Source of the DNA: Pseudomonas gingeri
GTDB lineage: Bacteria > Pseudomonadota > Gammaproteobacteria > Pseudomonadales > Pseudomonadaceae
Assembly (NCBI RefSeq): GCF_013386165.1
Contig: NZ_JACAOS010000021.1
Location: 493,314 to 557,313, forward strand
DNA: 64,000 bases
Direction: 5' to 3'
Shown here: piece after piece, positions 10,044 through 18,027 of the stretch
Numbering within the stretch: position 1 is the first letter of the stretch
How the letters are laid out: each line of letters begins with the position of its first letter
Position numbers and translations under genes: made by a program
The notes under the pieces: model-generated
Database searches by the model: none
What the model saw: the letters and a program-made list of their open reading frames with translations, nothing else
Told to the model about the DNA's origin: nothing

Positions 10044-10964
10044 ATGGCGTATTTAAATCCGATGTTGGGACGTCGCCGAGTACTTGCTCACGCGACCACG
10101 CTCTGCATCGCAGGGCTAGCAACCTCAGTGATACCTCAGACATTGCTGGCCGCAGCAGTTGGCGATGACACCAGCACTGCAACAAAGAAACGGATCTTCA
10201 TAACGGGGTCGACGACCGGCCTGGGGCAAATGGCTGCTCGTTTATTGGTAGAGCAAGGCCACCGCGTCGTGCTTCATGGTAGATCGCCAGCCAGTGCTCA
10301 GAAAGCATTGCAGGAGATACCCGGAGCTGAAGCAGCGTTGCATGGGGACTTCGAGAGTCTGGAGCAGATCAAGGACCTTGCTCGACAGGCCAATGCAATC
10401 GGCCCCTTTGACAGCATCCTCCACAACGCAGGTCTGGGCGATGATGAAACCAGCCGCGTACTGACTAACGACGGCTTGCCACGCCTGTTCAGCATCAATG
10501 TGCTTGCACCATACGTGCTGACAGCGCTGATTCAAAAACCACAAAGGCTGATCTACATGACTTCAGGCATGCAGCAGTCGGCGGATGGAAAGACCGCTTT
10601 GGATGATCCGCTTTGGGCGAAGCGTTCCTGGAGCGGTTCCGGTGCGTATAGCGAGACCAAGCTGCTGTTGTCGATGCTGGCATTTACGGTTGCCAGAAGC
10701 TGGTCGACCGTAAGGTCGAACACGGTTGAGCCCGGCTGGGTGCCCACGCGTATGGGGGGACCGAGTGCATCCGATGACCTTAATCAAGGGCACCTCACAC
10801 AGGCTTGGTTAGCCGTTAGCGACCAGTCAGCCGCGCTCGTCAGCGGGCGAAATTTCTACCACATGAACCGAAAGAGATCGAATCCAGATGCGGGCGATGA
10901 GTCGATGCAGAACCGCCTGATTGCATTGTGCACGCAGCTAAGTGGCACGCCATTTCCTGGCTGA
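10044..10964 (+). CDS. Short-chain dehydrogenase with a Tat-like signal
   Basis: The 306-residue protein starts with GRRRVLAHATTLCIAGLA, a twin-arginine type leader ending in a run of alanines, before the SDR domain. The domain has the glycine motif TGSTTGLG, an HNAG motif and the active-site pair YSETK. ATG 10044 has GGAGAG eight bases upstream; the ATG at 10029 reads through that site and is less likely. The gene is 20 bp after the transporter and 32 bp before the next reductase, so co-transcription is likely. An SDR in the periplasm would lack a known NAD(P)H supply there. Confidence 0.82.
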   Translation: MAYLNPMLGRRRVLAHATTLCIAGLATSVIPQTLLAAAVGDDTSTATKKRIFITGSTTGLGQMAARLLVEQGHRVVLHGRSPASAQKALQEIPGAEAALHGDFESLEQIKDLARQANAIGPFDSILHNAGLGDDETSRVLTNDGLPRLFSINVLAPYVLTALIQKPQRLIYMTSGMQQSADGKTALDDPLWAKRSWSGSGAYSETKLLLSMLAFTVARSWSTVRSNTVEPGWVPTRMGGPSASDDLNQGHLTQAWLAVSDQSAALVSGRNFYHMNRKRSNPDAGDESMQNRLIALCTQLSGTPFPG

Positions 10965-10996
10965 CTAGACGCAAGCCTTTATGGGAGGAATACAGC

Positions 10997-11731
10997 ATGA
11001 ATTACCTGATACGTCGACTGTTCGCCTGCATCTTGGCGTGCGCGCTGTTTGCGGCTGCCACAGTAGCCAATGCTCAAGCCAGCGCACCCAATGACACCAA
11101 GCCAACGATCGGCATCATTGGCTCTGGAACTGTTGGCGGAACGCTGGGCAAGTTGTTCGTTGCCGCTGGATACCCTGTGGTTTTCTCGTCACGGCACCCT
11201 GATGAGCTGAAGGGCATGGCAGCAGGGCTTGGCTCGCTGGCCAGCGTCGGAACGCCCGAGCGAGCAGCCCGTGAGGGCGACATCGTGCTGATGGCCGTTC
11301 CGTATCGGGCCCTCCCCGAGATTGGGCAGCAACTCGCACAGACTCTGAACGGCAAGATCGTCATTGACGCGACCAACGCTTACGACTGGCGTGATGGTGA
11401 TCTTGTTCGGCAAGTAGAGGAGCAAGGTATCGGCAAGGTATCAGCCGCACTTTTGCCTGGTGCAAAGATCGTACGCGCGTTTAACAACATGGGTACTTCC
11501 ACAATCGCTGAGCAAGCGCACCGCAAGGAGCCATTGCTGGCGATACCGATTGCTGGTGACGACAAGGACGCGATCGTCGTGGTCTCTCGATTGATCACCG
11601 ACATCGGCCTGGAGCCGGTAGTTGTAGGTGATCTCAACGCGGCACGACGCTTCCAGCCGGGGTCTCCCGGTTGGCAGGCTATTGGGTCGGCAGCTGAGCT
11701 ACGGCAGCGTCTGGACCTGCCGCTTAAATAA
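10997..11731 (+). CDS. F420-type NADP oxidoreductase family protein with Sec signal
   Basis: The 244-residue protein has a Sec-type signal peptide (LFACILACALFAAATVANA), then a Rossmann nucleotide motif GIIGSGTVGGTLG. This is the N-terminal dinucleotide fold of the NADPH:F420 oxidoreductase family. Pseudomonads are not known to make F420, so the name describes homology, not the reaction. ATG 10997 follows GGGAGGA; an in-frame start at 10928 lies inside the preceding gene. It is the third exported-looking redox protein of this cluster. It probably reduces a small molecule with NADPH or has lost that activity. Confidence 0.78.
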   Translation: MNYLIRRLFACILACALFAAATVANAQASAPNDTKPTIGIIGSGTVGGTLGKLFVAAGYPVVFSSRHPDELKGMAAGLGSLASVGTPERAAREGDIVLMAVPYRALPEIGQQLAQTLNGKIVIDATNAYDWRDGDLVRQVEEQGIGKVSAALLPGAKIVRAFNNMGTSTIAEQAHRKEPLLAIPIAGDDKDAIVVVSRLITDIGLEPVVVGDLNAARRFQPGSPGWQAIGSAAELRQRLDLPLK

Positions 11732-11777
11732 ATCGACTCCGAGAGTGGGTCCGTTATTTTCTAATCTGGAAGTGTAA

Positions 11778-13187
11778 ATGAAGTCCGAAGCTGTATTTGA
11801 TGGCCGCAAATGGGCCGTGCTATCGATCATTCTGCTCAGCTATTTGATGACGATTCTTGACGTCTCGATTGTCATTACATCGCTGCCGAAAATTCAGGAC
11901 GAACTGCATTTCACGGCAGATGGCCTGTCATGGGTCCAAAGCGCTTATACCCTCGCACTGGGTGGCTTGCTTCTGCTTGGCGCCAGGGCCGGTGATCTGT
12001 TTGGTCGCAAGAAAATGTTCACACTGGGGCTGCTGATTTTCGTCGTTGCCTCTGCGGCGATTGGCTTCGCAGAGTCTGCATCGTGGTTGATTTGTGCCAG
12101 GGCAGTGCAAGGTCTAGGTGCCGCGATCCTTTCTCCGGCAACACTCTCGTTGCTGTACACCAACTTCCCGGAAGGGCCTGAGCGAACCCGTGCTGTTTCC
12201 TACTATGGTGCGATCTCGGGAGTGGGGGCCAGTTTGGGTTTGGTGGTCGGTGGGTTGATCGCCGACAGCCTGTCATGGCGGGTAGGGTTTTTCATCAACG
12301 TGCCGATTGGCATTCTGCTGTATTTCACCAGCCGGAAGTTTTTGGAGGAAACACCAGTACGCAGTGGGAAACTCGACCTGATGGGGGCAATCCTCTCCAC
12401 GCTGGGCATGTTCATCCTGGTTTATGGAATTGTGCGCTCGGCCACTGCTGGCTGGAGCGACATCGGGACGATCAGCGCGCTGTCATTAGGCGCAGCACTT
12501 CTGCTTCTGTTCGTTCTGGTTGAAAAGAACGCCGTGCAACCGATCATGCCGTTGCGCTTGTTCGCAGATCGCGGAAGGGTGGGTGCCTACGCTGGCCGAA
12601 TGTTGTTCATTGGCTCAATGATGGGCTTCTGGTTTTTCCTGACGTTGTATCTACAAGGCGTAATGGGCTTCAGTGCCCTTCAGGCCGGTTTGGCATTCCT
12701 ACCCGCGACCATCAGTAACTTCTCCGTCGCGCTATTCCTACCTCGGCTGCTGCGCAAGTTCGGAGTGACTCGGCTGCCCTCCATTGGGTTGGCGATCTCA
12801 CTGACTGGGATGTTCTGGTTGGGCCATGTCTCAGCCACCAGCAACTATTTCGCCGCCGTCATGCTGCCGATGATTTTGGTCGGTATCGGCCAGGCCTGCA
12901 CACTCAGCCCTCTGATCACTGCGGGCGTGGTTGGTGTACATCCTAATGACGCTGGCGCGGCATCGGGGCTGGTTAGCGTCGCTCAACAATTAGGTGGGTC
13001 GCTGGGGCTTGGGATACTGATCGTGGTCTTCCATGTCACGGCCGGCGGGGAGACAGAAGATCCGACGTTGCTCGCGCATGGGGTGGCTGCGGTAATGGAG
13101 AGTAGCTCCGTGATGGTAGGCCTTGCCCTGATCGTTGTGTTTTTCCTCATATCGTTGCGCAAGAAACACACCACAGCCATCACTTGA
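11778..13187 (+). CDS. MFS drug transporter, DHA2 (EmrB/QacA) family
   Basis: This 469-residue polytopic carrier is of typical DHA2 length with 13-14 hydrophobic segments. It has the DHA2 motif LDVSIVITSLPKIQ in the first helix, GARAGDLFGRKKMF in the loop 2-3 signature and GAIS..GVGASLGLVVGG in helix 5. ATG 11778 follows GGAAG. It should export hydrophobic toxic compounds by proton antiport. It is the last gene of the co-directional efflux and redox group, 46 bp after the reductase. Confidence 0.88.
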   Translation: MKSEAVFDGRKWAVLSIILLSYLMTILDVSIVITSLPKIQDELHFTADGLSWVQSAYTLALGGLLLLGARAGDLFGRKKMFTLGLLIFVVASAAIGFAESASWLICARAVQGLGAAILSPATLSLLYTNFPEGPERTRAVSYYGAISGVGASLGLVVGGLIADSLSWRVGFFINVPIGILLYFTSRKFLEETPVRSGKLDLMGAILSTLGMFILVYGIVRSATAGWSDIGTISALSLGAALLLLFVLVEKNAVQPIMPLRLFADRGRVGAYAGRMLFIGSMMGFWFFLTLYLQGVMGFSALQAGLAFLPATISNFSVALFLPRLLRKFGVTRLPSIGLAISLTGMFWLGHVSATSNYFAAVMLPMILVGIGQACTLSPLITAGVVGVHPNDAGAASGLVSVAQQLGGSLGLGILIVVFHVTAGGETEDPTLLAHGVAAVMESSSVMVGLALIVVFFLISLRKKHTTAIT

Positions 13188-13336
13188 TTTGGAAAAAAAG
13201 AAACCTGTGCCTCCATAAAATTAACTAGTGGATCACCAGTGAGGTGCAGGGTGACTTAAAGACTGGGGCTCCGTTGGACGAACAAAATGTACAGCCAAGA
13301 AAATACTAAACACCAAAACTAATTAGAGAGGTGACT

Positions 13337-14068
13337 ATGGAACAATATCTACAAGGTAAAACGGCGTTGATCACAGGGTCGTCCCGAGGCATCGGCCGCG
13401 CGATAGCTTTGGAGCTTGCGCAGCGAGGAGCAGCTGTTTGCATTGCCTTCCGTAGCAATAAAGATGAAGCAGATAAGGTGGTTAAATCTGTAGAGTCGTT
13501 GGGCGGAAAAGCCATTGCAGTCAAAGCTGATGTTTCCATTATGGATGATATCTATCGTTTATATGATGAGGTGGAATCGAAGCTTGGAAAACTCGATATC
13601 GTTGTTTCAAATGCCGGGATAGCAATCAACAAGCCTCTTGTTGAATATACGATTGAAGACTATACGTCTACCTTTGACACTAACACGCGTGGAGCTTTTT
13701 TTGTCATGCAACAAGCTGCACTCAGAATTAACGATGGCGGTCGCATCATCGCTATTTCTTCAGGAGGGACAAAACTACTACTGTCGGGTACTTCACTTTA
13801 TCTTGGCAGTAAAGGCGCTGTTGAACAGTTTGTTCGGGGCCTCTCCAAAGAACTTGGGGCTCGTAATATCACCGTCAATGCGGTGTCACCAGGATTTACA
13901 AATACCGAACTTTTGACTGAGGACCTGCGAACTATAGCGGCTGAAATGTCTCCATTCAATCGAGTAGGCGAGCCGCAAGAGGTGGCAGCAGTTGTATGCT
14001 TTGTTGCTAGCTCTCAAGCGAGTTGGGTGAATGGTCAAAACATTGGTGTGGGGGGCGGAGTTATGTAA
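13337..14068 (+). CDS. SDR oxidoreductase, AT-rich and probably transferred
   Basis: This 243-residue SDR resembles 3-oxoacyl-ACP reductase (FabG): TGSSRGIGRA near residue 12, SNAG near residue 87, a catalytic Ser in ISSGG and the pair YLGSK. The C-terminal motif WVNGQNIGVGGG is also FabG-like. ATG 13337 has GAGAGG seven bases upstream; a GTG at 13331 abuts that site and is not the start. Base and codon use is clearly more AT-rich than the genes on either side, and the gene directly abuts an IS2-like relic. Both points suggest horizontal arrival. Confidence 0.85.
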   Translation: MEQYLQGKTALITGSSRGIGRAIALELAQRGAAVCIAFRSNKDEADKVVKSVESLGGKAIAVKADVSIMDDIYRLYDEVESKLGKLDIVVSNAGIAINKPLVEYTIEDYTSTFDTNTRGAFFVMQQAALRINDGGRIIAISSGGTKLLLSGTSLYLGSKGAVEQFVRGLSKELGARNITVNAVSPGFTNTELLTEDLRTIAAEMSPFNRVGEPQEVAAVVCFVASSQASWVNGQNIGVGGGVM

Positions 14069-14099
14069 AGACCCAAAGCTTTGCCCCTATCCCTGGTAG

Positions 14100-14345
14100 G
14101 TCAGTTTTGCATCGGTACAGGCAGCTAGCGATCCAGCCGATGGCTTCGCGATCACAGCAATCCCGGGCAAAGGTCACGCTCAACTTCGCACCGTTGTCGC
14201 AGCAGAACTCGAAGCCGTCCGAGCACCAGCGGATATTGCTGGTCGTGACGGCAATTCGGCCTTCATGTCGGGGCTGGACGCCAGCACTGCTTAATACGTC
14301 GTTCTAGCAGCGAATTGTGATCGCGCATGACGCGGTAGACCCGCT
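14100..14345 (-). pseudogene. IS2-type transposase OrfB fragment
   Basis: Minus-strand pieces read MKRVYRVMRDHNSLLERRI, then, after a frame change, GRIAVTTSNIRWCSDGFEF and VTFARDCCDREAIGWIAS. These match the region around the first catalytic Asp of IS2 transposase. The later catalytic residues are absent and the fragment runs out near 14100. Confidence 0.75.
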
Positions 14346-14412
14346 TCATATTGATAGAGGCCAGTGACTGGACTTCACGCTCGCGGCGCAGCAACCCGCT
14401 TGATTCGAACCG

Positions 14413-14727
14413 CTAATTGCGAGCGCGACGCACCGAGACATTCGCTGACCAGTTTTGCTGGTCGTCCCCCGACAACAAGGATGAGTGCGCAATCCATTTT
14501 CGCGATCGGGCGATATCCACGGCCTCTTTGTGGATTTCCGCTTCCATTGTCTTCTTGCCCAGCATCCGCTTCAATTCGTGGATTTTCTTCAGCGCTTCGT
14601 TTAGCTCCCACACTGTTACAACGGCCTCGCCGGCACTGACCGCCGAAAGGCTTCCATCCTGATACAGCTTGCGCCACAGGAAGAGCTGGTTGGCATTGAT
14701 GCCGTTTTGCCGGGCCACCGTGGACAC
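14413..14727 (-). pseudogene. IS2-type transposase OrfA, N-terminus frameshifted
   Basis: The frame reads VARQNGINANQLFLWRKLYQ then a LGKKTMEAEIHKEAV segment and WIAHSSLL, the order of the IS2 OrfA helix-turn-helix and leucine-zipper region. The real N-terminus is missing: the upstream frame is closed by a TGA just before TGQNVSTVA, while FNEPD continues in another frame. A small insertion or deletion has therefore disrupted the start. Confidence 0.75.
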
Positions 14728-14932
14728 GTTTTGTCCGGTTCATTGAATGCTGTGGTGCTCCGCCAGCCAGTAACGGTGGTAGCCCAGGGGGTCGCAGGCC
14801 GTGGCAAGTTCAACTGAAGCGTGCGCAGCGTGAAGCGGCGAGCGGTCGCCATGAACAGGCGTTTGATCAATCACGGTCAATCTGAGCGGCACGGTCTTTT
14901 CTCTTGTTAGCGGGCGGCGCGGGTGGATTATT

Positions 14933-14946
14933 GTTTATATGCTAAC
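14933..14946. promoter_or_regulatory. Possible HpaR-type operator ahead of the HPA hydroxylase genes
   Basis: GTTTATATGCTAAC differs at two of 14 positions from the operator GTTAATATGTTAAC found elsewhere in the window. It lies 207 bp upstream of the oxygenase start. It may be the operator of the hydroxylase promoter; no promoter elements were confidently placed. Confidence 0.45.
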
Positions 14947-15152
14947 GATATTTGGCCGGGCCGGTGTTTCCTGGCAAACGCACCTATGGAAAGTGCAATC
15001 TTCCATCTGGAAGATGCATTTTCCACAACGTGGTGGCGCCACATACTGACCTGGTACCGAGCTGTCCACTGAGTGGATTCAGATCACACCTGCGCTCTGC
15101 CAGAGAGCGTGCGGGCAGCCAATGACGACATCCAATAATAAAGAGTATGTCC

Positions 15153-16322
15153 ATGAAAAAGCCAAACCCGCTGTTGGAAGACCTCAAGTCTCTGCTGCCG
15201 GCCATCGCCGCTAATGCCTTCCAGGCCGAAAAAGACCGTTGCGTCCCACCTGAAAATATCGCGCTGCTGAAAAGCATCGGCATGCACCGTGCCTTTCAAC
15301 CCAAGGCGTTTGGCGGCATGGAAATTTCTCTTCCTGAATTCGCCGACTGCATCGCTTTACTCGCAGGGTCCTGTGCGAGTACCGCATGGGCGATGAGCCT
15401 GCTGTGTACGCACAGTCATCAGATGGCCATGTTCCCGGCCAAGTTGCAGGCCGAAGTCTGGGGCGATGACGCCGACGCAACGGCCAGCAGCAGCATCGCG
15501 CCGTTTGGCCGCACTGAAGAGGTTGAGGATGGCGTGCTGTTCAGTGGTGAGATGGGCTGGAGCAGTGGTTGTGACCACGCGGAATGGGCGATTGTTGGCT
15601 TTCGCCGCAAGAACACCAAAGGCACCCAGGACTACTGCTTCGCGGTCGTCCCTCGCTCGGACTACCAGATCCGCGATGACTGGTACGCCGTCGGCATGCG
15701 TGGCAGCGGCAGCAAAACGCTGATTCTGGAAGGGGCGTTCGTGCCTGAACACCGCATCCAGAAAGCCAAAGATATGATGGAAGGCAAGTCCGCCGGATTT
15801 GGTTTGTACCCGGACAGCAAGATATTTTTCAGCCCGTACCGCCCTTACTTCGCCAGCGGTTTTTCGACCGTCAGCCTGGGCGTTGCCGAGCGCATGCTTG
15901 AGGTCTTCAAGGAAAAGACCAAGAACCGCGTGCGCGCCTATACCGGTGCTGCGGTGGGTGCCGCTACGCCGGCATTGATGCGGTTGGCCGAGTCCACGCA
16001 TCAAGTGGCAGCTGCCCGCGCCTTGCTCGAACAAAGCTGGAATCAGATTGCCGAGCACAGCGAACGTCACCAGTATCCAGACCGCGGCGCCCTAGCGTTC
16101 TGGCGTACCAATCAGGGCTACGCAACCAAAATGTGCATTCAGGCAGTCGATCGCTTGATGGAAGCTGCGGGCGGCGGGTCGTGGTTTGAAACCAATGAGC
16201 TGCAACGGCTATTCCGTGACTCGCACCTGACCGGCGCGCACGCGTACACCGACTACGATGTCTGCGCGCAAATCCTTGGTCGCGAACTCATGGGCCTTGA
16301 GCCTGATCCAACCATGGTCTGA
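15153..16322 (+). CDS. 4-hydroxyphenylacetate 3-hydroxylase, oxygenase component (C2 type)
   Basis: The 389-residue protein has the acyl-CoA dehydrogenase fold of group D flavin monooxygenases (N-terminal helices, a central beta domain with GSGSKTLILEGAFVPEH, a C-terminal helical domain). It is followed by a flavin reductase with a fused MarR-like domain, the arrangement of Acinetobacter baumannii HPA hydroxylase C2 and C1. Its role would be ortho-hydroxylation of HPA to homoprotocatechuate with reduced FMN and O2. ATG 15153 is seven bases from AAGAG; ATG 15147 is only one base away. The enteric HpaB-type oxygenase is absent from the window. Function rests on context and family. Confidence 0.82.
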   Translation: MKKPNPLLEDLKSLLPAIAANAFQAEKDRCVPPENIALLKSIGMHRAFQPKAFGGMEISLPEFADCIALLAGSCASTAWAMSLLCTHSHQMAMFPAKLQAEVWGDDADATASSSIAPFGRTEEVEDGVLFSGEMGWSSGCDHAEWAIVGFRRKNTKGTQDYCFAVVPRSDYQIRDDWYAVGMRGSGSKTLILEGAFVPEHRIQKAKDMMEGKSAGFGLYPDSKIFFSPYRPYFASGFSTVSLGVAERMLEVFKEKTKNRVRAYTGAAVGAATPALMRLAESTHQVAAARALLEQSWNQIAEHSERHQYPDRGALAFWRTNQGYATKMCIQAVDRLMEAAGGGSWFETNELQRLFRDSHLTGAHAYTDYDVCAQILGRELMGLEPDPTMV

Positions 16323-16399
16323 GCCGCCACGCGCTACCCAATCACTCTTAAATAAAAACAAATCAGAGTGGGCTTGCACGGCCTGCTCGGGAGTCTTGC

Positions 16400-17347
16400 A
16401 TGTCCAGTATCAGTGAAACGCCTGCAACTGAATTCGATGCACGCGCTTTCCGCCGTGCCCTTGGTAACTTCGCTACCGGCGTGACCGTCGTGACCGCCGC
16501 CGATGCCAGTGGCCGTAAAGTGGGTGTGACCGCCAATAGCTTCAACTCGGTGTCGCTGGACCCGCCGTTGATTTTATGGAGCATCGACAAGCGATCCACC
16601 AGCCATGAGGTGTTTGAAGAAGCCTCACACTTTGCGGTCAACGTGCTCGCAGCGGATCAGATTGACTTGTCGAACAACTTTGCCCGGCCCAAGGATGATC
16701 GCTTCGCCGAGATTGAATTTGATCGCGGCGAAGGCGGCGCCCCAGTGTTCGCTGACGTGTCTGCACGTTTTCACTGCGAGAAGTACCAGCAAGTGGACGG
16801 TGGTGATCACTGGATCATGATCGGTAAGGTCGTGGCGTTCGATGATTTCGGGCGTGCGCCGCTGCTTTATCACCAAGGTGCCTACTCAATGGTGCTGCCA
16901 CACACACGCATGACCAAACGTGAAGAAGGTCAGGCGCCTAGCAGCCACTTCCAGGGGCGCCTGAGCCACAACCTGTATTACCTGATGACCCAGGCACTGC
17001 GCGCTTATCAGTCCAGTTATCAGCCTCGTCAGTTGTCCACCGGTCTGCGCACCAGCGAGGCGCGAATGCTGATGGTGCTGGAGAACGATGCGGGTCTGAG
17101 CCTGCCCGATCTGCTGCGTGAAGTTGCCATGCCGGAGCGCGAGATCACCGAAGCCGTGGCCAACCTCAAGCGCAAAGGCTTGGTGTCTGATGAGGAAGGG
17201 CGCGTGCGCTTGACCGTTAAGGGCATCGATGAAACCGAAGCGTTGTGGACCATTGCCCGGGAACAGCAAGAAAAAGTCTTCAGTCAGTTCAGTGACGAAC
17301 AACTGGACACCTTCAAAACAGTATTGAAAACGGTTATTCAGCACTGA
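16400..17347 (+). CDS. HPA hydroxylase flavin reductase with MarR-like C-terminal domain (C1 type)
   Basis: The protein has 315 residues, matching the Acinetobacter C1 component. Residues 10-165 are a FMN-binding split-barrel flavin reductase (ALGNFATGVTVVTA, VTANSFNSVSLDPPLIL). Residues 190-315 form a winged-helix MarR-like domain (LLREVAMPEREITEAVANL). In the Acinetobacter enzyme the C-terminal domain makes NADH oxidation respond to the substrate HPA. It supplies reduced flavin to the oxygenase encoded 77 bp upstream. ATG 16400 follows GGGAG. A terminator follows directly. Confidence 0.85.
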   Translation: MSSISETPATEFDARAFRRALGNFATGVTVVTAADASGRKVGVTANSFNSVSLDPPLILWSIDKRSTSHEVFEEASHFAVNVLAADQIDLSNNFARPKDDRFAEIEFDRGEGGAPVFADVSARFHCEKYQQVDGGDHWIMIGKVVAFDDFGRAPLLYHQGAYSMVLPHTRMTKREEGQAPSSHFQGRLSHNLYYLMTQALRAYQSSYQPRQLSTGLRTSEARMLMVLENDAGLSLPDLLREVAMPEREITEAVANLKRKGLVSDEEGRVRLTVKGIDETEALWTIAREQQEKVFSQFSDEQLDTFKTVLKTVIQH

Positions 17348-17366
17348 CCGGTTGCACTTTCCTTGG

Positions 17367-17391
17367 CGGCGCTTTATGCGCCGTTTTTTTT
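17367..17391 (+). terminator. Rho-independent terminator after the HPA hydroxylase genes
   Basis: A 6-bp stem CGGCGC / GCGCCG with loop TTTAT is followed by eight T. It lies 20 bp after the flavin reductase stop. Confidence 0.85.
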
Positions 17392-17449
17392 GTTCAAACG
17401 TGATGAGTGCAGGGTGGGGCATAGCGAGGAGGGCGTCTGCGTGATACCG

Positions 17450-17467
17450 TTATTAATATGTTAATAA
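17450..17467. promoter_or_regulatory. HpaR-type operator ahead of the first hpaR gene
   Basis: TTATTAATATGTTAATAA is a perfect palindrome with 7-bp arms around TATG. Its core agrees with the operators at 28557-28590, 29729 and 36194. It ends 19 bp before the MarR gene start, suggesting autoregulation. Confidence 0.7.
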
Positions 17468-17486
17468 TTAATGTGATGCCCATTCC

Positions 17487-17909
17487 ATGTCGCAACCCCG
17501 TCAATCACTGACACTTAATCTGCTGCAAGCGCGCGAAAGTGCGATGAGTTTCTTCCGTCCATCACTCAACGAGATCGGGCTGACCGAGCAACAGTGGCGC
17601 ATCGTGCGGATACTGAGTCAGCAAGGTGAACTGGAGATCAATCGGCTGGCCGATCTGGCGTGCATCCTGAAACCGAGCATGACCGGCGTGCTGGTTAGAA
17701 TGGAGGCGGCGAATCTGGTGGTGCGGCGCAGATCCGAAAGCGATCAGCGTCGTGTGTTAGTCAATCTGGACGCAGCAGGGCATGCATGCTTCGACGCGAT
17801 GAGCGGCCAGATGGAACACAACTACCGGCGGCTGCTCGAACGATTTGGCGATGAGAAGTTACAGGCGCTGTTAGTGCTGCTCAATGAGCTGAAGAGGATG
17901 AAACCTTGA
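17487..17909 (+). CDS. hpaR: MarR regulator of homoprotocatechuate degradation, HpaR type
   Basis: This 140-residue winged-helix repressor closely matches the HpaR/HpcR family: LLQARESAMSFFRP at the N-terminus, LTEQQWRIVRIL, the recognition segment ACILKPSMTGVL and the wing DQRRV. It should repress the hpa operon until HPA or an intermediate binds. It sits between the hydroxylase genes and xenA. A second copy at 30609 has the same length and about 61% identical residues by my ungapped count. Which copy controls which promoter is not known. Confidence 0.88.
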   Translation: MSQPRQSLTLNLLQARESAMSFFRPSLNEIGLTEQQWRIVRILSQQGELEINRLADLACILKPSMTGVLVRMEAANLVVRRRSESDQRRVLVNLDAAGHACFDAMSGQMEHNYRRLLERFGDEKLQALLVLLNELKRMKP

Positions 17910-18027
17910 CCGGCCTGGCTGCGTAAACAAGCAGGGCGAGATGACGCCATGTCATAACGCCCTGTGTGGCAACGTCCGGGTCTGGGCCTGCGATAAGTCT
18001 CACGCACAGACCCGGACATCGTTGCAA

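Larger units (their letters stand above)
14095..14770 (-). mobile_element. Decayed IS2-like insertion sequence (IS3 family)
   Basis: Minus-strand translation gives pieces of both IS2-type ORFs. OrfA is recognisable at 14727-14413. OrfB pieces in different frames follow, including RVYRVMRDHNSLLE at about 14345 and IRWCSDGFEFCCDNGAKL at about 14220. No end repeats could be placed, and orfB is cut off near 14100, next to the AT-rich SDR gene. The element is inactive. Confidence 0.8.

Noticed and set aside
15357..16070. 237-codon open frame on the - strand
   Set aside because: Antisense to the HPA oxygenase gene, without any recognisable motif.
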